This document shows, piece after piece, positions 55,340 to 63,629 of a stretch of DNA of 64,000 nucleotides. A program made the position numbers and the translations under genes. Position 1 is the first letter of the stretch. Every line of letters begins with the position of its first letter. This stretch comes from Owenweeksia sp. (GTDB taxonomy: Bacteria > Bacteroidota > Bacteroidia > Flavobacteriales > Schleiferiaceae), in assembly GCA_028285465.1 (NCBI GenBank), contig JANQPD010000023.1:1-64000 (forward strand), given 5' to 3'. The notes beneath the pieces were generated by a model. The model was not told the origin of the DNA. It was given only the letters and a program-made list of their open reading frames with translations, and searched no databases.

Positions 55340-55356
55340 GAAAAGGGAGGGTTACA
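55331..55356 (+). repeat. Right terminal inverted repeat of the IS3 element
   Basis: It ends in CA at 55356 and is complementary to the left end with a few mismatches. Confidence 0.8.
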
Positions 55357-55386
55357 ACATGAAAACACAAATTAACAAGTAATGGC

Positions 55387-55446
55387 TTGTGGGCTTCCAT
55401 AGAATAGATACATTTGCAGTCATAATTGAGTAAAAAAATTACTCAA
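55387..55446 (+). promoter_or_regulatory. Promoter and operator module, right copy
   Basis: TTG at 55387-55389 and TACATTTG at 55409-55416 are 19 bases apart. A perfect dyad TTGAGTAA-N5-TTACTCAA at 55426-55446 begins 9 bases after the -7 box and ends 5 bases before the ATG at 55452. The dyad lies at or just past the expected transcription start, a repressor or autoregulatory position. The left copy at 43148-43207 has the same spacing. Confidence 0.75.
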
Positions 55447-55451
55447 AAAGT

Positions 55452-56003
55452 ATGCTGGACACCTTGATTACATCCAAAACCCGCCTAAAGCTATTGCTGA
55501 AGTTCTTTCTGAATCCGGGAACCAGGGCTTATCTCCGGGCCTTGAGTGAAGAATTTGGTGACAGTACCAATAGTATTCGTATAGAATTGAACCGCTTTGA
55601 AGAGGCGGGAATGCTCAGCAGTGAGGAAGAAGGGAATCGAAAGTTTTTTAGAGCCAATACACGTCATCCGCTTTTTGTGGATGTACACAATATGTTGCGC
55701 AAGTTTACCGGTATCGACGAGATTGTGGAGCAAATTCTTGAGCGTTTGGGCCATGTGCATCGCGTGTATGTTGAAGGCGCTCTCGCAGAAGGTAGGGAAA
55801 CTGATGTGATTGATTTGGTGTTAGTAAGTGAAAGCGAGAGTGAAGGTGAAAGCATAAATCGGGAATACCTTACCCAATTGATAGATAAGGTAGAACGCCA
55901 CCTGGGTAAGCATATACGATATGTTTTATTGAGCGATTCTGAGGAAGTGCAGTATATAAACAAGAAAAAAAATAAACCCTTATTGATTTGGAATCATGAC
56001 TGA
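55452..56003 (+). CDS. Winged-helix regulator with degenerate nucleotidyltransferase-like domain
   Basis: The 183-residue protein has an N-terminal winged helix (about 1-75: [36 protein letters not shown], then the wing [16 protein letters not shown]). The C-terminal domain resembles MNT-type nucleotidyltransferases ([19 protein letters not shown] at 107-125). The catalytic pattern is eroded: GS is GA, and the first Asp of the DxD pair is Val119, so it probably binds ligand rather than transfers nucleotides. The ending KPLLIWNHD is typical of this group. Homologues often sit before nucleotide-sugar dehydrogenase genes in Bacteroidota polysaccharide loci. It overlaps the next gene by 8 bases. 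Decayed sister copy at 43212. Confidence 0.8.
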   Translation: MLDTLITSKTRLKLLLKFFLNPGTRAYLRALSEEFGDSTNSIRIELNRFEEAGMLSSEEEGNRKFFRANTRHPLFVDVHNMLRKFTGIDEIVEQILERLGHVHRVYVEGALAEGRETDVIDLVLVSESESEGESINREYLTQLIDKVERHLGKHIRYVLLSDSEEVQYINKKKNKPLLIWNHD

Positions 56004-57315
56004 CACAAATTTGAAGAACAAAAAAATCGCTGTTTTGGGCTTAGGCTATGTTGGTTTGCCTCTTGCTTTGGAGTTTGCCCGGAAATATCCAACTATTGGT
56101 TTTGATATTAATGGTAAACGCGTGGAAGAATTGAGGTGCAATGAGGATCATACGCTTGAAGCGGATATTACTATTTTAAAGGAAGTCAATAAGGATAACG
56201 CACTACAGCTTAAAATAGATGAGAAGGGTATGTTTTTTACCGCTTCTATTGGTGATATGTCCGATTGTAATGTGTTTATTGTTACGGTACCCACACCTAC
56301 TGACAAGTACAATCGCCCGGTGCTTACACCCTTGATAAAAGCTTCTGAAACAGTAGCTAAAGTACTTAGCAAAGGTGATATCGTAATTTATGAAAGTACC
56401 GTATATCCGGGTGTAACCGAGGATGAATGCGTGCCTGTGTTGGAGCGTGAATCAGGTCTTACTTTTAACAAGGATTTCTTTGCAGGCTATTCTCCGGAGC
56501 GCATTAACCCTGGGGACAAACTACATACTGTAACAAAAATCTTGAAGGTTACCAGTGGTAGCACTCCTGAAGTGGGAAAGGTGGTAGATGAGCTTTATAA
56601 AAGTGTTATTGTAGCAGGAACCCACTTGGCACCTAGTATAAAAGTAGCTGAAGCGGCCAAGGTGATAGAAAATAGTCAGCGTGACATCAACATTGCTTTT
56701 GTAAACGAATTGGCCAAAATTTTTAACCTGCTTGAGATTGATACTCATGAGGTATTAGAAGCCGCCGGTACTAAGTGGAACTTTTTGCCTTTTAAGCCTG
56801 GCTTAGTGGGGGGGCACTGTATAGGAGTTGATCCCTATTACCTGGCACAAAAGGCACAGGAAGTAGGTTATCATCCGGAGATTATTTTGGCTGGTAGACG
56901 CTTGAATGATGGCATGGGGGCTTACGTAGCTACCGAAAGTGTTAAGTGCATGCTAAAGAAGAACATTCCTGTAACCAGTGCAAAAGCCCTGATGTTGGGC
57001 ATAACCTTTAAAGAAAACTGTCCGGATATTCGTAACTCCCGAGCCATTGATATATACAACGAGTTGCGCACCTATGATATGCAGGTAGACGTATACGATC
57101 CATGGGCTGATGCAGCGGAAGTGAAGGAAGAGTATGGTTTAAATCTGATCACTGATAAAGCAGATTTGAAACAGAAAGCTTATGCTTTAATCGTGTTGGC
57201 TGTAGCCCATGATCGCTTTCTGGAAATGGATTTGAGTGCACTAGGTAGTGCAGAATACGTATTGTATGACGTGAAAGCTATCTTGCCCAAAGGCCAAGTA
57301 ACCTCTAGATTATAA
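55996..57315 (+). CDS. tviB: UDP-N-acetylhexosamine 6-dehydrogenase (TviB/WbpO-type)
   Basis: The 439-residue protein of the UDP-glucose/GDP-mannose dehydrogenase family has [20 protein letters not shown] at about 9-28, then [16 protein letters not shown] and [11 protein letters not shown]. The catalytic Cys275 is in [12 protein letters not shown]. The C-terminal domain holds [20 protein letters not shown]. Within the family the sequence follows the TviB/WbpO type, which makes UDP-GlcNAcA or UDP-GalNAcA. It is followed 4 bases later by the matching epimerase. Confidence 0.88.
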   Translation: MTDTNLKNKKIAVLGLGYVGLPLALEFARKYPTIGFDINGKRVEELRCNEDHTLEADITILKEVNKDNALQLKIDEKGMFFTASIGDMSDCNVFIVTVPTPTDKYNRPVLTPLIKASETVAKVLSKGDIVIYESTVYPGVTEDECVPVLERESGLTFNKDFFAGYSPERINPGDKLHTVTKILKVTSGSTPEVGKVVDELYKSVIVAGTHLAPSIKVAEAAKVIENSQRDINIAFVNELAKIFNLLEIDTHEVLEAAGTKWNFLPFKPGLVGGHCIGVDPYYLAQKAQEVGYHPEIILAGRRLNDGMGAYVATESVKCMLKKNIPVTSAKALMLGITFKENCPDIRNSRAIDIYNELRTYDMQVDVYDPWADAAEVKEEYGLNLITDKADLKQKAYALIVLAVAHDRFLEMDLSALGSAEYVLYDVKAILPKGQVTSRL

Positions 57316-57319
57316 TACC

Positions 57320-58297
57320 ATGTTTGAAAATAAATACCACGAAGCAGATTTAGCAGAAAGTAGTTTTTTGATTACCGGAGGAGCGGGCTTTATTGGCTCC
57401 AATCTGGTGGAGTATCTGTTGAAATACGGTGCTAAAAAAGTTAGGGTACTGGACAATCTCTCCAATGGCTACTACGACAATATAAAGGAATTTGAAGCCA
57501 ACCCTGACTTTGAATTTATACAAGGAGATATATGTGACATAGCTACCTGTGATAAAGCCCTGGAAGGCATAGATTATGTATCACATCAGGCAGCTTTGGG
57601 TTCAGTTCCCCGCTCCATAAAGGATCCCATTACCACCAATACCGTAAATATTGGAGGCTTTGTAAACATGCTCACAGCTGTTAAGAACAATGGCCAAATT
57701 AAGCGCATGGTATATGCTGCCAGTTCCAGTAGTTATGGTGAAAGTGCTGCCTTGCCCAAAGTGGAAGGGAATGAAGGCAAGCCCCTTTCTCCTTATGCTG
57801 TAACCAAATGGGTAAATGAGCTTTACGGCGATGTATACTCCAAAGTGTTTGGATTACACACACTAGGCCTACGTTATTTTAACGTGTTTGGCCCACGTCA
57901 AAGCCCAGACAATCCTTATGCAGCAGTTATTCCTCTGTTTGTAAAAGCAGCAAAAACTTCTAGGGCTGCAGTTATCAATGGGGATGGAGAAACTTCTCGC
58001 GACTTCACCTTTGTAGAAAATGCGGTTCAGGCTAATATAAGGAGTATGTTGAATACCCCAAATTTAGCTAACCATGAGGTGGTTAATATAGCAGCAGGTC
58101 AACGTACCACGCTGAATGAACTTTGGAAAATAATTACAGATGAAATAGGTATTTCGCTAAATCCTGAATACGGGCCGGAAAGACTTGGGGATGTAAAACA
58201 TTCCTTAGCGGATATTTCAAAAGCAGCAGGCTTACTAGGGTACAATCCTCAATTTGATGTAAAAAGAGGATTGGAGATTACCATTAAAGCGATGTAA
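57320..58297 (+). CDS. tviC: UDP-N-acetylglucosamine 4-epimerase-type SDR (TviC/WbpP)
   Basis: The 325-residue extended SDR has the NAD loop [17 protein letters not shown] (about 19-35). QAALGSVPRSIKDP is a mark of the WbpP/TviC group, and ASSSSYG and SPYAVTKW carry the catalytic Ser and Tyr-x-x-x-Lys. NVFGPRQSPDNPYAAVIPLF follows. It interconverts UDP-GlcNAc and UDP-GalNAc forms (or their acids). Next to tviB it gives UDP-GalNAcA-type precursor. Its stop overlaps the next ATG by one base. Confidence 0.87.
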   Translation: MFENKYHEADLAESSFLITGGAGFIGSNLVEYLLKYGAKKVRVLDNLSNGYYDNIKEFEANPDFEFIQGDICDIATCDKALEGIDYVSHQAALGSVPRSIKDPITTNTVNIGGFVNMLTAVKNNGQIKRMVYAASSSSYGESAALPKVEGNEGKPLSPYAVTKWVNELYGDVYSKVFGLHTLGLRYFNVFGPRQSPDNPYAAVIPLFVKAAKTSRAAVINGDGETSRDFTFVENAVQANIRSMLNTPNLANHEVVNIAAGQRTTLNELWKIITDEIGISLNPEYGPERLGDVKHSLADISKAAGLLGYNPQFDVKRGLEITIKAM

Positions 58298-59343
58298 TGA
58301 AAAGAGTGTTGATAACCGGAGGAGCAGGGTTTATTGGATCACACGTGGTGCGATTGTTTGTAAACAAGTACCCAAACGATGCTATTTACAATCTTGACTT
58401 ACTCACCTACGCAGGCAACTTAGAGAACCTTAGTGATGTAGATGGAGCGACCAATTACCACTTCATTAAGGCGGATATTGTAGACGCCTCGGCTATCCAT
58501 GCTCTTTTTGATACACATCAATTCACCGACGTTATTCACCTGGCCGCCGAGAGTCATGTAGATCGCTCTATTACCGATCCGCTTGCCTTTGTGCGCACTA
58601 ATGTAATAGGCACGGTAAACCTCTTAAATGCTTTTCGCGATACCTGGAAAGGAAATTTTGAAGGAAAGATGTTTTACCACATCAGCACCGATGAGGTGTA
58701 TGGTACCCTGGGAGAAACCGGATTGTTTGAAGAAACTACATCTTATGATCCCAATTCACCTTATTCGGCTTCCAAGGCCAGTTCGGATCACTTTGTGCGG
58801 GCCTATGGGGAAACCTATGGGATGCCGTATAAAATTACCAATTGCTCCAATAATTACGGGCCCAATCAATTCCCTGAGAAGCTTATTCCACTCTTTATTA
58901 ATAACGTGATTAACAACAAGGCTCTACCAGTATATGGCGATGGAAAGTATACCCGCGACTGGTTGTACGTTATTGATCATGCAATTGCTATTGACTTGGT
59001 TTTTCACAAAGGAAAACTGGGAGAAACCTACAACATAGGCGGATTTAACGAGTGGCAAAATATTGAACTTATAAGGGTTTTAATTAAATTGATGGATGAA
59101 AAGCTGGGTCGACCCGCGGGCGAAAGTGAAAAGTTGATCACTTACGTAACCGATCGTCCGGGACATGATCGTCGTTATGCGATTGATGCTACTAAAATCA
59201 ACAAAGAACTGGGGTGGAAGCCTTCTGTAACTTTTGAGGAAGGACTTTCAGCTACCATCAACTGGTACTTACAAAATGAAGCCTGGATGGAACATGTAAC
59301 TAGCGGTGCTTATCAAGAATACTACAATCATCAATACACATAA
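58297..59343 (+). CDS. rfbB: dTDP-glucose 4,6-dehydratase RmlB
   Basis: The 348-residue extended SDR has [14 protein letters not shown] at the start, [26 protein letters not shown] with Asp-Glu at the dehydratase site, and [17 protein letters not shown] with the Tyr-x-x-x-Lys. It makes dTDP-4-keto-6-deoxyglucose. There are no rmlC/rmlD genes around it, so rhamnose is not the target; the following genes make an amino sugar. Confidence 0.95.
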   Translation: MKRVLITGGAGFIGSHVVRLFVNKYPNDAIYNLDLLTYAGNLENLSDVDGATNYHFIKADIVDASAIHALFDTHQFTDVIHLAAESHVDRSITDPLAFVRTNVIGTVNLLNAFRDTWKGNFEGKMFYHISTDEVYGTLGETGLFEETTSYDPNSPYSASKASSDHFVRAYGETYGMPYKITNCSNNYGPNQFPEKLIPLFINNVINNKALPVYGDGKYTRDWLYVIDHAIAIDLVFHKGKLGETYNIGGFNEWQNIELIRVLIKLMDEKLGRPAGESEKLITYVTDRPGHDRRYAIDATKINKELGWKPSVTFEEGLSATINWYLQNEAWMEHVTSGAYQEYYNHQYT

Positions 59344-59345
59344 TT

Positions 59346-60218
59346 ATGAAGGGTATTATTTTAGCTGGAGGTTCAGGTACAAGGCTTCATCCACTAACTC
59401 AGGTGGTTTCTAAACAGCTTCTTCCGGTACATGATAAACCCATGATTTTTTATCCTCTTTCAACACTTATGTTGGCAGATATACAGGATATTTTGATTAT
59501 TTCAACTCCAAAAGATCTACCCTTGTTTGAAAGGTTGTTAGGCGATGGTTCGCAATTTGGTGTAAAACTACAATACGCAGAACAACCAAGTCCTGATGGG
59601 TTGGCTCAAGCCTTTATTATTGGTAAAGAGTTTATAGGTAACGAGGATGTTTGTTTGGTGCTGGGTGATAATCTTTTCTATGGGACAGGTTTTCCTTCTA
59701 TACTGCGAAAAGCGAAACAAAAAGTTGAGTTAGAGCATAAAGCCACAGTTTTTGGTTATTATGTTAATGATCCGGAAAGGTATGGGGTGGCCGGTTTTGA
59801 TCAAAACCAAAACGTCCTGTCTATTGAAGAGAAGCCAAAAAATCCCCAGTCTAACTATGCTGTAGTTGGACTTTATTTCTATCCAAATGATGTGGTGAAT
59901 AAGGCGGCAGTGGTGAAGCCCTCACCTCGTGGAGAACTGGAAATAACTACGCTAAATCAAGATTATTTAAGTGAAAACCGCCTTTCAATTGAATTGCTGG
60001 GTAGAGGATTTGCGTGGTTAGATACAGGGACTCATGAAGCTTTAAGTGAAGCAACACAGTTTGTTCATGCCATTGAGAAACGCCAGGGCTTAAAAATTTC
60101 CTGTTTAGAGGAAATAGCGTGGCGTAAAGGTTGGTTAAGCAAAGAGGATATAGAAGGTTTTATTAAAGGTAAAAAGGGGGAGTATTTTGGCTACCTGAAG
60201 AAATTAATAAAAAAATAA
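59346..60218 (+). CDS. rfbA: Glucose-1-phosphate thymidylyltransferase RmlA
   Basis: The 290-residue protein opens with [25 protein letters not shown] and has [27 protein letters not shown] and LGDNLFYG. The C-terminal [11 protein letters not shown] region is intact. It makes dTDP-glucose. It follows rfbB by 2 bases. Confidence 0.96.
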   Translation: MKGIILAGGSGTRLHPLTQVVSKQLLPVHDKPMIFYPLSTLMLADIQDILIISTPKDLPLFERLLGDGSQFGVKLQYAEQPSPDGLAQAFIIGKEFIGNEDVCLVLGDNLFYGTGFPSILRKAKQKVELEHKATVFGYYVNDPERYGVAGFDQNQNVLSIEEKPKNPQSNYAVVGLYFYPNDVVNKAAVVKPSPRGELEITTLNQDYLSENRLSIELLGRGFAWLDTGTHEALSEATQFVHAIEKRQGLKISCLEEIAWRKGWLSKEDIEGFIKGKKGEYFGYLKKLIKK

Positions 60219-60224
60219 ATTGTT

Positions 60225-60629
60225 GTGAATAGTAGTAAACCACACCTTATTGAATTTCCAAAAATTCAAGACCCAAGGGGAAACTTAACGTTTTTGCAGA
60301 ATCAACAACATTTTCCTTTTGACATTGCCCGGGTATTTTGGACTTATGATGTACCTGGTGGTGAAACACGGGGAGGTCATGCGTATAAAACTCAGCAGGA
60401 GGTTATTATAGCGCTTTCCGGTTCTTTTGATGTGGTTGTTAAGACGGCAGAGGGTAGTGAAAAATTTCAATTAAATCGCTCCTACTACGGTTTATATATA
60501 CCTGCACTCACCTGGAGGCACATGGAGAATTTTTCAACCAATGCTTTGGGGCTTCATTTGTCTAGTGAAAAGTTTGATCAGAGCAATTATATAAGAGACG
60601 AAAATCAAATTACTCAGTATGGAAAGTAG
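60225..60629 (+). CDS. dTDP-sugar 3,4-ketoisomerase-like cupin, first copy
   Basis: The 134-residue cupin of the FdtA/QdtA/WxcM family has DPRGNLTFLQNQQHFPF, FWTYDVPGGETRGGHAY and YGLYIPALTWRHMENFS. The catalytic His pair of the family (HxH) is His52-Ala-Tyr54, so the second histidine is replaced by tyrosine. GTG start at 60225, and its end overlaps the next gene by 11 bases. It may differ in activity or be a binding partner of the second copy. Confidence 0.85.
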   Translation: MNSSKPHLIEFPKIQDPRGNLTFLQNQQHFPFDIARVFWTYDVPGGETRGGHAYKTQQEVIIALSGSFDVVVKTAEGSEKFQLNRSYYGLYIPALTWRHMENFSTNALGLHLSSEKFDQSNYIRDENQITQYGK

Positions 60630-61041
60630 GAAGATTAATGTTTTTGATTGCTCCATACTTCACTTACCAAAATTTGGTAATAGAAATGGACACGTTACAC
60701 CCATCAATAATAATCAGGAATTACCTTTTGCCGTAAAGCGTGTGTTCTATATCTATGATGTACCCGGGGGGGAATCCAGGGGTGCTCATGCACACAAAGA
60801 ATGTCATCAATTTTTGGTTGCTACTACTGGCGCATTTGAAGTGTTGCTAGACGATGGGGCAACAAAAAGACAGGTTCAATTGAATAGGGCTGATGTGGGA
60901 CTTTACATACCACCTGGAATTTGGGCTGCAGAGATTAACTTTTCAGGAGGCGCTGTATGTCTTGTACTTGCATCTCATGAATATGAGGAGGCAGATTACA
61001 TTCGCTCCTACGAAGAATATACCAAGTATCTGGAAATATGA
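60619..61041 (+). CDS. fdtA: dTDP-sugar 3,4-ketoisomerase (FdtA-type), second copy
   Basis: The 140-residue cupin has the intact family motif [12 protein letters not shown] with His57 and His59, then [21 protein letters not shown]. It should turn dTDP-4-keto-6-deoxyglucose into a 3-keto sugar, giving either galacto (Fuc3NAc) or gluco (Qui3NAc) configuration; the choice cannot be read by eye. It is flanked by an acetyltransferase and an aminotransferase that complete the pathway. Confidence 0.87.
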   Translation: MESRKINVFDCSILHLPKFGNRNGHVTPINNNQELPFAVKRVFYIYDVPGGESRGAHAHKECHQFLVATTGAFEVLLDDGATKRQVQLNRADVGLYIPPGIWAAEINFSGGAVCLVLASHEYEEADYIRSYEEYTKYLEI

Positions 61042-61490
61042 AAATACACCCACTTTCAGATGTGCAGTCAACACTTATCGGCCAAGGAACTACTGTTTGG
61101 CAGTTTTGTGTAATCCTTCCGCAAGCACGAATAGGATCCAATTGTAACATCAATTGTCAGGTTTTTATTGAGAATGATGTGATTATCGGCAATAATGTAA
61201 CCATAAAGCCCGGTGTTCAGATTTGGGATGGTATCACCATTGAGGATAATGTTTTTATCGGTCCCAATGTGACCTTTACAAATGACAAGCGACCAGTATC
61301 CAAAGTATATCCGGAAGAATTTCTTAGGACAGTGGTTGAGAAAGGAGCATCTATAGGAGCTAACGCAACTATTTTACCGGGGTTGAGAATAGGTGCTCAT
61401 GCAATGATAGGGGCTGGTTCGGTGGTAACAAAGGACATTCCTGAGAATGCAGTAGCTTATGGGAACCCGGCTAAAATAGTTGTTCCTTAG
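61038..61490 (+). CDS. fdtC: Hexapeptide-repeat sugar N-acetyltransferase (FdtC-like)
   Basis: The 150-residue left-handed beta-helix protein consists of hexapeptide repeats through its length ([69 protein letters not shown]). It is of the WbpD/FdtC/QdtC group, transferring acetyl to the 3-amino sugar. It overlaps fdtA by 4 bases. Confidence 0.87.
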   Translation: MKIHPLSDVQSTLIGQGTTVWQFCVILPQARIGSNCNINCQVFIENDVIIGNNVTIKPGVQIWDGITIEDNVFIGPNVTFTNDKRPVSKVYPEEFLRTVVEKGASIGANATILPGLRIGAHAMIGAGSVVTKDIPENAVAYGNPAKIVVP

Positions 61491-61528
61491 GTTTTTAAAA
61501 TGAGTATAACATATAATATCAAGCACCC

Positions 61529-62641
61529 TTGAAACTAGAAGTACCTTTCTTTTCTTTTGACTACCGCAATGAGACTATACGGGAAGAAGCAATAAAATCA
61601 TTCATTGATTTTTTTGATTCAAAATGGTATGTGTTAGGTAAAAGCACGGAAAAATTTGAACAAGCCTATGCCAAGTATAGCAATACTAATTATTGTGTTG
61701 GGCTTAGCTCAGGTCTTGATGCGCTCCATATGGCTCTATTGGCTTTAGGTATTGGAGAGGGTGATGAGGTTATCGTGCCTTCCAATACTTATATTGCAAC
61801 TGTGCTTTCTGTCACGTATACAGGAGCTAAGCCGGTTTTTGTTGAACCCCGAATGGAAACAGCAAACATTGACCCGACTAAAATAAGGCAAGCCATTACT
61901 CCAAGAACAAAGTGTATTATGCCTGTTCACTTATACGGTCAACCTTGTGAAATGGTAGAGATTATGAAGGTTGCTAAAGAGTTTGACCTGCATGTAGTTG
62001 AGGATAATGCTCAAGCACATGGCGCAACACTTCATGGACAAATTACCGGTTCTTTTGGGATAGTGAATGCCACTAGTTTTTATCCTACTAAAAATCTGGG
62101 TGCGTTAGGGGAGGCAGGAGCTGTTACCACCAATGAGGAGGAATTGGCCGATAAAATCAAGAGCCTGAGAAATTATGGTTCCCATCAAAGGTATTATAAC
62201 GATGTTATTGGTTTTAATAATCGGATAGATGAATTTGAAGCCGCCTACCTGTGTGAAGCACTAAAGCATATGGATAAATGGACTACAGGTAGAATTAAAA
62301 TTGCGCACCGTTATGTGAAAGGCTTAAGTAAAGTCAATGGCGTTACTTTAATGGACATTGTAGATGGAGCTGAAAGTGTGTATCATTTATTTGTTGTCCG
62401 ATGTGCGGAAAGAGATCAATTGAGGGAGTTTCTTGCAGAAAGGGGTATTGGTACACAAATACATTATCCGGTGCCACCACATTTACAGAAAGCCTATAAG
62501 CATTTGGGCTTCGTAAAAGGCGATTACCCAATTGCAGAGCGCTTGGCCTCAGAGAGTTTGAGTTTGCCGGTTTGGCCGGGAATGTCTAACGAACAGGTGG
62601 ACTATGTAATCGACAACATTGAAGCATATTTCAAGCGCTAA
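61529..62641 (+). CDS. fdtB: dTDP-3-amino-3,6-dideoxyhexose aminotransferase (FdtB-type)
   Basis: The 370-residue DegT/DnrJ aminotransferase has YCVGLSSGLDALHMALLALG, VPSNTYIATVLSVTYTGAKP, VVEDNAQAHGA and the Schiff-base Lys188 in FYPTKNLGALGEAGAV. NRIDEFEAAYL and HYPVPPHLQKAY at the end mark the FdtB/QdtB group. It starts at a TTG. It converts the 3-keto sugar to the 3-amino sugar with pyridoxal phosphate. Confidence 0.88.
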   Translation: MKLEVPFFSFDYRNETIREEAIKSFIDFFDSKWYVLGKSTEKFEQAYAKYSNTNYCVGLSSGLDALHMALLALGIGEGDEVIVPSNTYIATVLSVTYTGAKPVFVEPRMETANIDPTKIRQAITPRTKCIMPVHLYGQPCEMVEIMKVAKEFDLHVVEDNAQAHGATLHGQITGSFGIVNATSFYPTKNLGALGEAGAVTTNEEELADKIKSLRNYGSHQRYYNDVIGFNNRIDEFEAAYLCEALKHMDKWTTGRIKIAHRYVKGLSKVNGVTLMDIVDGAESVYHLFVVRCAERDQLREFLAERGIGTQIHYPVPPHLQKAYKHLGFVKGDYPIAERLASESLSLPVWPGMSNEQVDYVIDNIEAYFKR

Positions 62642-62722
62642 AAAACAGAATGGCACTGTGTAATCAAGGTACAACTTATTTTCACTAACAATTCTCCCTT
62701 TTAATTATTAACTACAAAAGAT

Positions 62723-63619
62723 TTGGCCTCCACTTATTCTAAAATAGCACGTGTTATAAAGCTTGTCTTTGGGATAAAGGATTTTTCCTTGTTTAAGAAG
62801 GATGTAAAAAAACGATTTGGAAAACTTTGGTACCGACGTAAATATAGCGCCGAAGATGTAGTTAGGGTAATGACTGACCTTGGGATGAAAGAAGGAAGTT
62901 TAGTGTGTGTCCATTCGTCCATGAAGGAATTCTACAATTATAAAGGGACAGCAGTTGAGTTGATTAGTCTTATCTTAAAAACAATTGGTCCCAGCGGTAC
63001 CCTGGTAATGCCCGCATTTCCTGATTATGGTTACTTAAAGGAAGACTACGTATTTAACCCCAAGACAGATAAAACAGGAGCTGGCTATTTAGCAGAAGTT
63101 TTTAGGAATTCGTTTGATGTTATTCGTAGCGTAAACGTTCAAAGTTCGGTCACGGCAATCGGTCCTCTGGCTTCCTTTCTCTGTGATGAGCATGTGAAAT
63201 CAAAAGATCCCTGGGATCGCTTTTCTCCATGGTTTAAATTATGTGAGCAGGACGCCTTGGTTTTTAACCTTGGAATGCCGCACAACTACATAAGTACATT
63301 TGAACACTGTGTGGAAAGCTTACTTCAGAACGACCACCCTTATTGGTCACAGTTCTTTACTAAAAGTATAGTACAGAAGTACCTTAAAGAGGATGGAAGC
63401 GTATCTTCTTATGAGAATATAACTTGTGAAATTGAAAGAAGGCCCTATGAACCTACTATTTATGCCTGGTTGTCGGAGAAGGATTGGAAATATAGTCAAA
63501 TCTCTAACTTAAAGATAAAGGTCTTTTATTCAAAACACTGTTTGGATAAGATGTTGAATTTGGGAAGAATTGGAGTGAGTTTGTATAAGAAACCCTCTAC
63601 AAAAAAATGGAACTTCTAA
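62723..63619 (+). CDS. AAC(3)-family N-acetyltransferase in a polysaccharide locus
   Basis: The 298-residue protein has the AAC(3) fold: LVCVHSSMKEFYNYKGTAVELI, GTLVMPAFPDYGYLKEDYVFNPKTDKTGAGYLAEVF, then SVTAIGPLASFL and the histidine-containing FEHCVES. In polysaccharide clusters such proteins acetylate amino groups of sugars; resistance to aminoglycosides is not implied. It starts at a TTG, 81 bases after fdtB. Confidence 0.8.
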   Translation: MASTYSKIARVIKLVFGIKDFSLFKKDVKKRFGKLWYRRKYSAEDVVRVMTDLGMKEGSLVCVHSSMKEFYNYKGTAVELISLILKTIGPSGTLVMPAFPDYGYLKEDYVFNPKTDKTGAGYLAEVFRNSFDVIRSVNVQSSVTAIGPLASFLCDEHVKSKDPWDRFSPWFKLCEQDALVFNLGMPHNYISTFEHCVESLLQNDHPYWSQFFTKSIVQKYLKEDGSVSSYENITCEIERRPYEPTIYAWLSEKDWKYSQISNLKIKVFYSKHCLDKMLNLGRIGVSLYKKPSTKKWNF

Positions 63620-63629
63620 AGCTGTAAAG

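Larger units (their letters stand above)
54139..55356 (+). mobile_element. IS3-family insertion sequence, 1218 bp, disrupted
   Basis: The element has inverted ends TGCACCCCTCCC...GACTGG at 54139-54165 and the complement of TGTAACCCTCCC...GACTGG at 55331-55356. Two overlapping ORFs are linked by an AAAAAAG slippery site, and a DDE catalytic domain with the IS3 order is present. I see no clear target-site duplication (GTA before, ACA after). A second frame change inside orfB at about 55068-55070 breaks the transposase. It sits between the legionaminic block and the regulator with the second control module. Confidence 0.88.

Noticed and set aside
62723-63619. AAC(3)-like gene as an aminoglycoside resistance gene
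   Set aside because: Its position in a sugar biosynthesis operon next to other acetyltransferases makes a sugar substrate more likely; homologues of this kind are common in such loci.
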